Assembly: GCA_000309945.1 (NCBI GenBank)
Contig: CM001633.1
Location: 2,390,292-2,454,291, forward strand
Direction of reading: 5' to 3'
Length of the DNA stretch: 64,000 nt
From: Leptolyngbyaceae cyanobacterium JSC-12
GTDB taxonomy: Bacteria; Cyanobacteriota; Cyanobacteriia; Leptolyngbyales; Leptolyngbyaceae
The notes under the pieces are model-generated. The model ran no database searches. It was not told the origin of the DNA and saw only the letters and a program-made list of their open reading frames with translations. Positions 57,689 to 64,000 of the stretch are shown piece by piece; positions within the stretch are counted from its first letter, which is position 1, and each line of letters starts with the position of its first letter. The translations under genes and the position numbers were made by a program.

Positions 57689-57730
57689 TATGAATGTATG
57701 AATGTATGAATGCGAATGTATGAATGTCGC
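57689..57730. repeat. TATGAATG short tandem repeats
   Basis: TATGAATG is repeated three times in succession and again after a short gap (TATGAATGTATGAATG...GCGAATGTATGAATG). Lies downstream of DUF1825 gene's end, in a gene-free spacer. Confidence 0.9.
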
Positions 57731-57742
57731 AGCAGTCCTTTG

Positions 57743-58066
57743 CTACAGCGGCTTTTCAATCTCTGCTTTCATACGGTTGAGGGTCAGGTTCATCTGGTCA
57801 AACATCTGCTGTGGTGTCATTCCAAACTGCCCCAACTGAGTTTTGAGCTGCTCCACCGTCATCTGTGCCATAAAATCTTCAGACAGTTCAAACCGCTTCA
57901 TGAAAATGCGGTAGCGCTCCATGATGGCTTCCATCTGTTCAATAAAAATCTTTTTGCCTTCCCGATCAAACTTGCCATAGTTGCTACCCAACTGGATGAG
58001 AGATTGATAATCTTCAAAGAGTTGCTTAGCTTCTTGCTGAACAATTTCAGAATCGAAAAATCCCAT
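57743..58066 (-). CDS. DUF1825 protein
   Basis: 107 residues, all helical, with no signal peptide, matching the cyanobacterial DUF1825 family (start MGFFDSEIVQQEAKQLFEDYQ). Function unknown. Ends near the short tandem repeat cluster. Upstream neighbour 58190 is on the same strand with 123 bases between. Confidence 0.88.
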   Translation of the reverse strand: MGFFDSEIVQQEAKQLFEDYQSLIQLGSNYGKFDREGKKIFIEQMEAIMERYRIFMKRFELSEDFMAQMTVEQLKTQLGQFGMTPQQMFDQMNLTLNRMKAEIEKPL

Positions 58067-58189
58067 CGCCTTGGAGTTAAATATTAACTACTTGAAACAG
58101 TGTATTTAGAAGTGCTTGTACAAATATCTTAGTGCAGCAGTTGGGTGGAGGTTAAGTAGGGGTTCCACTACATTACTTTTGTTCACAAG

Positions 58190-59137
58190 TTACTTCTTGC
58201 CAAACAACCCAAACAATCCACCACGTTTTATTGATTGGCTAGTGGCTTTAGTGCCATGACTGGGTTGTTTACCGTTGTTTTGGTGAGTTGAGGCTGGAAC
58301 AACCAACCCAAGTTTGGGACCGATTTTTTGCGCATAGGCATCGCTCGGATTCAGCTCCAATGCTCGTTTTAAGTGGACTTTCGCCATTCCTGGCAGGGGT
58401 TTTTCCAGGTTGAGATAGGCAATACCCAGTAATGAGTGATATTCGCTCTTATCTGCTTTGATTTTGATGGCATCCCGGAGTTCTTGTACGACCTGAGACC
58501 AGGCGCGTTTTTTTGCATACTCTTGGGCACGCCGATAGTGTCGCTGGTCGTAACTTTCAGTCATAACTTCTGGGTTGGCAGGGGCAGGGGCAAACTGAAT
58601 GGGTTTAGCCTCGCTGCCAGCGACAAGCCCCGTGCGTTTTTCTTGGACTCCCAGATCTCCCATCTTAAGCTGGAGATAGACCAGATTCAGTTCAAGCAGT
58701 TGCTCTGTTGTGTCGTTGAATTGGTCATAGGGTTCAAATTGGCTATCTGCTAGTTTGGCGATCGCCTGCTCATAAAACACATCGACATCGCTTACTGGAC
58801 ATTGCATTAACTCACGGGCAATCTGGCTTTTGGGCGACAACGGACCCTCCCGCGTAAGGCGACGGACCTTTAGACGCAACAATGCTAAATGCTCTTTACG
58901 CCCTTTTTCCTGCTGGATTTTTTCGTAGGCTGGGTTGACTAACCGTGCCAGCAATTTTCCGGTAATGTCCTTTGTGACCTCGTCCGCGTCCACAAACCGA
59001 TCTGGGTGAAGCCGCATTGCCACACTCCGATAGCGCTTTTGCACCCGGCGATCATCTGCTGTAACAGAAACACCCAGTACTGCAAACGGATCTGTAAATT
59101 TATTGACCCAGTCTGATACGAGCGAACTTTGCGACAT
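58190..59137 (-). CDS. J-domain protein with TPR-like region
   Basis: 315 residues from the ATG at 59137, with AAGG ten bases upstream; a TTG six bases earlier is in frame. J domain in the N-terminal 75 residues with HPDR, so it may stimulate a DnaK. Central helical region, then a TPR-like segment (DQRHYRRAQEYAKKRAWSQVVQELRDAIK..LLGIAYLNLEKPLPGMAKVHLKRALELNP) and a basic C-terminal tail ending GGLFGLFGKK. Distinct from DnaJ at 4707 (no Gly/Phe or zinc region). Client unknown. Confidence 0.9.
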   Translation of the reverse strand: MSQSSLVSDWVNKFTDPFAVLGVSVTADDRRVQKRYRSVAMRLHPDRFVDADEVTKDITGKLLARLVNPAYEKIQQEKGRKEHLALLRLKVRRLTREGPLSPKSQIARELMQCPVSDVDVFYEQAIAKLADSQFEPYDQFNDTTEQLLELNLVYLQLKMGDLGVQEKRTGLVAGSEAKPIQFAPAPANPEVMTESYDQRHYRRAQEYAKKRAWSQVVQELRDAIKIKADKSEYHSLLGIAYLNLEKPLPGMAKVHLKRALELNPSDAYAQKIGPKLGLVVPASTHQNNGKQPSHGTKATSQSIKRGGLFGLFGKK

Positions 59138-59143
59138 TGACAA

Positions 59144-59535
59144 ACAGCCTTGTTAACAGTGGACAATAAATTTTTCATTCAGTAAATAACATCTCTCTAC
59201 AGTAGCAAGATCATCTCTTTTCTGCCTCTAGCAGCCTTGTTAATGAAAGGAACTAACTACTGAAATATCACTATTCTCTGAACAAGAATGTAGTGAGCGA
59301 CCAAAAACAGTTGATGCCAAACTGCTGCCGGAACAGACAGACTTACTCAATGAGACTGATTCACCCCTGATGCCGTCTACTTTACTGTACTGTGTAACTT
59401 CCCTATCAACAGGACAGTCATAGGGTAGGTTTTTACTTTCTGTCTTGAGATACAGAGTGGGAAGGATAGAATGAAACGATAGACTAAGTTAGCTGATTCT
59501 AGTTTAATGACTTTGAATTCGAGCGGAGCCTAGAC
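59144..59535. other. Intergenic spacer
   Basis: 392 bases between divergent genes with no gene or repeat I can support. Confidence 0.5.
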
Positions 59536-59949
59536 GTGCAAGGTTGGAATGGGTTGTTGGGTAAACCAAAAGACCGAAAAATTGCCTCTCTGCTAGCGAT
59601 CGCGGGAGCCATCGCCCCAATTTCAGGCTTTCACAAATTTTATCTAAAGCAGCCTGTTTGGGGAGTGTTGTATTTGTTGCTATCGTGGACGCCGATTCCG
59701 CGTGTGGCGAGCGGCATCGAGGCAGTCTGGTATTTATTTCAGGACTCTAGCGAATTTGATCGTCGGTTTAATGACGGCTTGGCTACATCGGTGACGGTGT
59801 CTGCCACTACTGTTAAAGACATTGATCCTGAAAAAATCGGGGCGATCGCTGAAGCATTACGTAAACTCGATCAACTTCGGGAAGATGGTCTCATTTCTGA
59901 GTATGAATTTGAGCAAAAGCGTCGCACCTTGCTTGATCATATTGCTTAA
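59536..59949 (+). CDS. TM2-domain-like membrane protein with SHOCT-like end
   Basis: 137 residues from a GTG at 59536. Two membrane helices (ASLLAIAGAIAPISGFHKFYL and WGVLYLLLSWTPIPRVASGIEAVWYL), with the intervening GFHKFYL turn of TM2 domains, then a charged linker and a helical end (LRKLDQLREDGLISEYEFEQKRRTLL) like SHOCT domains, usually an interaction module. Function unknown. Confidence 0.82.
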   Translation: MQGWNGLLGKPKDRKIASLLAIAGAIAPISGFHKFYLKQPVWGVLYLLLSWTPIPRVASGIEAVWYLFQDSSEFDRRFNDGLATSVTVSATTVKDIDPEKIGAIAEALRKLDQLREDGLISEYEFEQKRRTLLDHIA

Positions 59950-60006
59950 GCATCCCTCTGCGTTCATCTTTCACTAACTGCCTTCCTTTTTGCCCCTTTA
60001 TTGTGA

Positions 60007-60531
60007 ATGTCCCTCTTCAACTGGTTCACCAAAGCCGCTCAGTCGCAAACCATTAAGTCGCGCATTTTGCACGACCCATACTATCGCTTTCAATCAGTTG
60101 AAGAACTGCAATTGGCTGCCAGCTTCGGCGTTCGGATCGATGTTAATCGGGCAGGGGTTGATGATTGGTTACGGCTCCCTGGTCTTTCTATTCATCAAGC
60201 GCGCACGCTCACAGAGTTAACTCAAGCAGGTATACAGCTACATTCGCTAGAAGACATTGCTGCTGCGTTAAATCTGCCTGCTCAACGGCTCAACCCTTTA
60301 GCACCTGTGTTGCAATTTTGCTACTACGACGAAAACAGCCTGCATACGATTCAGCCAGTCGATGTTAACGTTGCTTCAGTTGAGACCCTTGCCCGCATTC
60401 CCCCTGTCGATCTGTATCTGGCACGGTTGATAGTGCAGAATCGCCCTTATCGCAACCTACCTCATTTGCAACGCAAACTCTCATTATCTAGCGAATTGAC
60501 TGCACAACTTCTGCACTACCTGAAATTTTAG
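60007..60531 (+). CDS. Helix-hairpin-helix (ComEA-like) protein
   Basis: 174 residues with two HhH units (IDVNRAGVDDWLRLPGLSIHQARTL and VDVNVASVETLARIPPVDLYLARLIV). HhH pairs bind DNA non-specifically in ComEA. No signal peptide or membrane anchor is evident, unlike ComEA itself, so cytoplasmic action is likelier. Overlaps the convergent selD fusion by four bases. Confidence 0.85.
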   Translation: MSLFNWFTKAAQSQTIKSRILHDPYYRFQSVEELQLAASFGVRIDVNRAGVDDWLRLPGLSIHQARTLTELTQAGIQLHSLEDIAAALNLPAQRLNPLAPVLQFCYYDENSLHTIQPVDVNVASVETLARIPPVDLYLARLIVQNRPYRNLPHLQRKLSLSSELTAQLLHYLKF

Positions 60532-62792
60532 GCAGGTGTGTCGAATTGAATTGAGATAGGAGGGTTTTGGTGTTGCCAGGGAACCGTCTGTCCGATGATT
60601 GCACTATCGGTGTATCCCAAGTGCTTTAAATGTTGTAAACAGGAGATCGCCCGCTCCAACGGAACCGCAGCCAGTAACCCACCCGAAGTTTGCGGATCAA
60701 ATAGCAGTTGAAATTTGGGATGCTGGATCACACTGTCTAGATTTTGAATAAACTGAGATCCTTCCAGGTTTTTGGGGGGTAAAGAACTCAGAATGCCCAT
60801 CGCCATAGTTTCTAAAGCACCTGGCAAAATGGGAATCGCCTCTAAATTCAGATTTACGGCAACACTAGAGGCTCGAATCATTTCCAGCAGATGCCCTACT
60901 AATCCAAAGCCTGCGATATCGGTACAGGCAACGGCTTGCTGTTGTAAAAAACAGAATGCTGCCTGCTGGTTGGATTGCAGCATAGACCTTACAGCCAAAT
61001 CAATCCAGCGTCCCAAAGCTTTTCGTTGCATTTTGGCAGCAAAAAGAGTGCCAGTGCCTAACGGCTTTGTCAGAATCAAGGCGTGCTCAGGTTGTAATTC
61101 GTTCTTGCGTAATAGAGTGTTTGCATCTGCCAGACCGTTACAAGATAACCCAAACGCCAGCATTGCCCCTTCTGTCATGTGTCCACCAATTAACACGGCT
61201 CCTGCTTCGTGCAAAACTTTGACGGTTCCAGACAATAGTTGATACAAACTTTCTTCCACCTTCGCTGCGGTGCCAAAAGGAACGGTTGCTATCGCCAGGG
61301 CGCTCTGTGGCATTGCTCCCACGGCATATAAATCGTTCAACGCCTGGTTTGCACTAATTTGCCCAAACACAAATGGGTCATCCAGCAAGGCAGTGAAATA
61401 ATCAACGGCTTGTACCAGCACCTTGCCAGGAGGGATCTGTACTATCGCCGCAGCATCGGGCGTGTTCAATCCCAGCAGAATTTCAGTAGTAGAGGGATAA
61501 GGAACAGCCTGGATGCGTTGTAGAACACGAAACAGGATAGAACTATCAACTTTACTGGGAATGGGGGATGGAGGAGAGGGGGGGATGGGGATGTGGGGGG
61601 ATGGGGAGAGGGAGAGGTGGGAAGATATTTGGGGCGGATGATTTAGCCGTCGTATGAAGCGCTGGTCGATGTAGTTTTTCCATTGCCAAAGGAGGGGCGA
61701 TCGCCAACCCCAGGCTCCCCTGGCAGCAACAGCTTTTCCATCAGCAGTGTTCAGTAGACTGAGATAATGCGTTTGCGGATGAAAGGGTTTCAGTGGTTGA
61801 TTTTGCAGAAAGCGCCGCAGGTTGTGAAACAGAGGTTTTCCCTGCCGCACTGCGAATACTCCTGCTTTGGGGCGGGGGTGGTTAGCCATTGTGGCAATGT
61901 CACCCGTTGCAAACACAAATGGATAGTTGAGGGATTGCAGCATGTCGTTGACTAATACAAACCCTTTTTCATCAGTTGCCAGCCCAGTTTTACGTAACCA
62001 ATCCGGAGCAGCGGCTTGAGTCACCCAAATAATTGCATCACACTCTAGTTCAAACCCTGATTGACAGCGAATGAAGCGTGATTCTACCGTCTGAACTTCT
62101 TGATTCAAATGGAGATGAATATGACGCTGGATTAACAGCGATCGCAGGCAGTTTCGCACCCAGGCATTGAACTGGGGTACCAGTTGCGATCCCCGATGAA
62201 TCAGATGTATCTCCAGATTAGTCGAAGGTTGGTTGGCTGCTTGCAGAATCTTTTGGATGCGGTGATGCATTGTGAAGCAGAGTTCAACTCCGGCTGCCCC
62301 ACCTCCCACAATGCCTAACCGAATTGGCTGTTCAGGATGGCAGGAAATTTGCTTAATCAGGTCATCCCAGCGATCAAGGAAAACACGAGTCGGTTTTGCA
62401 GGAATGACACTTTCGACATCCGCTAATCCTACTGGCAGCAGAGGCGTGCTCCCAATATCAAGAGACAGCACATCAAACGCAACAGGTGGATGTTGGGCAC
62501 AAATGACTTGTTTATGTTCCAAATCCAGACTGATCGCCTGATCTACATAAAGCTGCGCTCCAGCAAAATCTGCTAAAGCGCATAAGTTAATGTGGCATGT
62601 TTCATCCGAGTAGAAACCTGCTACACGTCCCGGTAACATCCCGGAATATGCACTTTCGAAAGCCTCGGAAATCAGAGTAAGACGAATCCCTGGTAGGGGT
62701 TTCATCCCGAACATTCGGAGCACAATCGCATGGGCATGCCCCCCACCCACCAACACCAAATCTTGAGTGACTGGCTCAACAGTGAATCTCAT
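60528..62792 (-). CDS. selD: NDH2-like oxidoreductase fused to SelD (selenophosphate synthetase), Cys motif lost
   Basis: 754 residues. N-terminal part (about 1-385) is an FAD-dependent pyridine nucleotide oxidoreductase (VLVGGGHAHAIVLR, GIVGGGAAGVELCF, FATGDIATMA). The C-terminal part (about 416-754) is SelD: VDYFTALLDDPFVFGQISANQALNDLYAVGA, IGGHMTEGAMLAFGLSCNG, TKPLGTGTLFAA, and FDPQTSGGLL. This fusion is known in cyanobacteria. In usual forms the SelD domain starts with a Cys-Gly-x-Lys motif (selenide-binding Cys); here the position reads PIPSKVDSS after a Ser/Pro low-complexity run (about 390-412), so the Cys is gone while the Lys remains. The run is encoded by a purine-rich tract at 61556-61622. 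Confidence 0.92.
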   Translation of the reverse strand: MRFTVEPVTQDLVLVGGGHAHAIVLRMFGMKPLPGIRLTLISEAFESAYSGMLPGRVAGFYSDETCHINLCALADFAGAQLYVDQAISLDLEHKQVICAQHPPVAFDVLSLDIGSTPLLPVGLADVESVIPAKPTRVFLDRWDDLIKQISCHPEQPIRLGIVGGGAAGVELCFTMHHRIQKILQAANQPSTNLEIHLIHRGSQLVPQFNAWVRNCLRSLLIQRHIHLHLNQEVQTVESRFIRCQSGFELECDAIIWVTQAAAPDWLRKTGLATDEKGFVLVNDMLQSLNYPFVFATGDIATMANHPRPKAGVFAVRQGKPLFHNLRRFLQNQPLKPFHPQTHYLSLLNTADGKAVAARGAWGWRSPLLWQWKNYIDQRFIRRLNHPPQISSHLSLSPSPHIPIPPSPPSPIPSKVDSSILFRVLQRIQAVPYPSTTEILLGLNTPDAAAIVQIPPGKVLVQAVDYFTALLDDPFVFGQISANQALNDLYAVGAMPQSALAIATVPFGTAAKVEESLYQLLSGTVKVLHEAGAVLIGGHMTEGAMLAFGLSCNGLADANTLLRKNELQPEHALILTKPLGTGTLFAAKMQRKALGRWIDLAVRSMLQSNQQAAFCFLQQQAVACTDIAGFGLVGHLLEMIRASSVAVNLNLEAIPILPGALETMAMGILSSLPPKNLEGSQFIQNLDSVIQHPKFQLLFDPQTSGGLLAAVPLERAISCLQHLKHLGYTDSAIIGQTVPWQHQNPPISIQFDTPA
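61556..61622. repeat. Purine-rich low-complexity tract inside the selD fusion gene
   Basis: Almost only G and A on the plus strand, rich in GGGGATG/TGGGGAG units. The 14-mer TGGGGATGTGGGGG is also present at about 18960-18973 between two genes. It encodes the Ser/Pro run at the SelD entry. Confidence 0.85.
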
Positions 62793-62916
62793 AAATTAAA
62801 TGAAGGGTTGATTGACTCAACCAACCACTTCCTAATTACTGAACATTCCAGCCCGAGTATCTCGAGTTCATTCAGCAATAATCACGCAACGACTGGCAGA
62901 CATGGCAACCAATCGG

Positions 62917-63198
62917 CTATTCTTTCCCCACTACCCTGTCCTTAAACACCTTGCCCGCACTAAATGCCGGAACTTTGGTTGCTGGAATTTTAATGGGTTC
63001 GCCAGTAGAAGGATTGCGCCCCTCACGGGCTTGGCGATCTCTTGCTTCAAACGTGCCAAAGCCTACAAGCGTTACCTTGTCACCGCTGGCAACGGTTTCC
63101 AAAATCACGTCTAACATTGCAGACAAAATCGTGTCAGCATCTTTTTTGGTTACGTTTGCTTTTTCGGCAATTTTGTCAACTAATTCGCCCTTATTCAT
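62917..63198 (-). CDS. hup: HU, histone-like DNA-binding protein
   Basis: 93-residue nucleoid protein that bends DNA without sequence specificity. Full HU/IHF fold: MNKGELVDKIAEKANVTKKDADTIL, GDKVTLVGFGTFEAR, and the RNPSTGEPIKIP arm with the Pro. C-terminal FSAGKVFKDRV. Single subunit as usual in cyanobacteria. Confidence 0.96.
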   Translation of the reverse strand: MNKGELVDKIAEKANVTKKDADTILSAMLDVILETVASGDKVTLVGFGTFEARDRQAREGRNPSTGEPIKIPATKVPAFSAGKVFKDRVVGKE

Positions 63199-63415
63199 AT
63201 CCCACGATCCTTAGAATGGCTGCTGTGATTATACTTGAGGCTCCTGAAAGTGCAACAATTTAGCGATTTTTTATAGAGAATTCTATTAATTGAAAATTTA
63301 ACATCCTGCGATGAAATAGCTGAAAAGCTTGCTGAATAAGGATTTAGGCTAGGGCGAGAGTTCCAGTCACCAATAACATCCGTTAAGAAATTCGTTGATA
63401 CCTCTGAGTCCGCAG

Positions 63416-63455
63416 GGAGATCAGGTGATCGCCAAAACAACAATGCCTGATCTCC
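63416..63455 (-). terminator. Hairpin downstream of ndhD, without U-tract
   Basis: GGAGATCAGG (63416-63425) pairs perfectly with CCTGATCTCC (63446-63455), 20-base loop. About 30 bases after the ndhD stop on the minus strand. No T-run follows, so it may be a processing or stability element rather than a terminator. Confidence 0.45.
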
Positions 63456-63484
63456 TCTTACCTTGAGTGACTGGAAGATAACGA

Positions 63485-64000
63485 CTAATGAACCATAATG
63501 GACGGACGCTTAGCTTCTAGGATTGCGGGTGCAGTTAGGGAGGATGAGTCAACAGGGAGCAGCGCAATCGGCTTAGAGGTTTCTCCCACAAGACTGGGGA
63601 CATTAGAGCGTAAGCGTTCGGTCAATTGAATTGTTTTTGCATCATAAATTTGGGTGAGCACTTTGGGATATAGCCCAATCCCAATAATTGGCACTAACAA
63701 TGCCCCGATAATGAAGATTTCACGCGGTTCTGCATCCACCAGCACTTCGTGAGAGGTTAATTCCTTGTTCTCCGGTCCGTAGAAGATTTCGCGCAAGTTC
63801 GAGAGTAGGTAAATGGGGGTCAAAATCACACCCACTGCTGCTAAAAGCACCACGATAATGCGGAAGGGCACGCTGTAGGCATCACTGGTTGCAAATCCGA
63901 CAAACACCATCAACTCAGCAACAAACCCGCTCATACCAGGCAATGCCAGGGATGCTAAAGAGCAGGCAGTCCACATGGCGAAGATTTTCTTCATCTTTTG
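63485..64000 (-). CDS. ndhD: NdhD, NAD(P)H-quinone oxidoreductase subunit 4 (3' part)
   Basis: Proton-pumping membrane subunit of the cyanobacterial NDH-1 complex, active in respiration and cyclic electron flow. Only the C-terminal 170 or so residues are in the window: two helices (MWTACSLASLALPGMSGFVAELMVF and IIVVLLAAVGVILTPIYLLSNLREIFYGP), then AEPREIFIIGALLVPIIGIGLYPKV. The lines fit NdhD1 rather than NdhF. The gene continues past 64000. Confidence 0.92.
   Translation of the reverse strand, partial: QKMKKIFAMWTACSLASLALPGMSGFVAELMVFVGFATSDAYSVPFRIIVVLLAAVGVILTPIYLLSNLREIFYGPENKELTSHEVLVDAEPREIFIIGALLVPIIGIGLYPKVLTQIYDAKTIQLTERLRSNVPSLVGETSKPIALLPVDSSSLTAPAILEAKRPSIMVH

Noticed and set aside
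57689-57730. TATGAATG repeats as a regulatory element
   Set aside because: They look like simple short tandem repeats downstream of a gene; no dyad or palindrome.
1-64000. tRNA or rRNA genes
   Set aside because: No T-loop GGTTCGAATCC-like pattern in a cloverleaf setting and no rRNA-like block was found in spacers; short RNAs could be missed by eye.
1-64000. CRISPR array
   Set aside because: No regularly spaced repeats of 25-40 bases with unique spacers; the only tandem repeats are 8, 23 and 69 bases without spacers.

Overview
The window is a piece of a cyanobacterial chromosome. Evidence: the octamer GCGATCGC (HIP1) recurs inside and between genes; NdhD of the photosynthetic NDH-1 complex and a CrtO-type carotenoid ketolase are present; several small proteins belong to families I know only from cyanobacteria (DUF1825, DUF4278). 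Many TIR, WD40, pentapeptide and Ser/Thr kinase proteins and short purine-rich or heptamer-like repeats point to a filamentous, Leptolyngbya/Oscillatoria-like organism; genus and species cannot be fixed from the sequence. No rRNA, tRNA or CRISPR array was found.

Layout. 1-817: 5' part of pilB (minus). 1536-7318: grpE-dnaK-dnaJ, a TusA-like gene and rsgA, all plus. 7321-19888: a SAM methyltransferase, a very large triple-TIR/14-WD40 membrane protein, two small unknown genes, a Ser/Thr kinase, a metallophosphoesterase, an exported protein, trmB, a PMT-type mannosyltransferase, lepB and a small conserved gene. 19889-23425: a spacer with a perfect CRP-type palindrome, a CapA-like protein and an aldose-1-epimerase-like protein. 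23535-28392: an AT-richer accessory island with two restriction-modification pairs separated by a wrecked IS5-type transposase, then an attC-like element and a broken Uma2 gene. 28525-31174: a BMP-type nucleoside ABC transporter (ATPase and lipoprotein, no permeases beside them). 31436-40269: DUF4278 protein, B12-dependent ribonucleotide reductase, an oligopeptide-type binding lipoprotein, a membrane-associated unknown, gyrA. 40270-48189: HDAC-like deacetylase, GT2-GtrA fusion, pentapeptide protein, a class III nucleotide cyclase with four tandem copies of an unrecognised helical module, and a diguanylate cyclase. 48280-54256: saccharopine-dehydrogenase-like protein, crtO, leuS with a possible attenuator leader. 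54359-64000: selO, an acetyltransferase, an RsmB/NOP methyltransferase, DUF1825, a J-domain protein, a TM2 protein, a helix-hairpin-helix protein, an NDH2-SelD fusion, HU, and the 3' end of ndhD.

Most genes are single housekeeping or signalling units. The clear operons are the chaperone block (dnaJ and the TusA-like gene overlap by ATGA), the two R-M pairs and the BMP transporter pair. The points most worth following are: the triple-TIR protein with its module repeated after each TIR; the cyclase with four unknown repeats; a SelD domain whose catalytic Cys motif has been replaced by a low-complexity insert; purine-rich elements that seem to enter genes in frame; two mutually exclusive hairpins ahead of leuS; and decay of the second R-M system beside an integron-like attC element.
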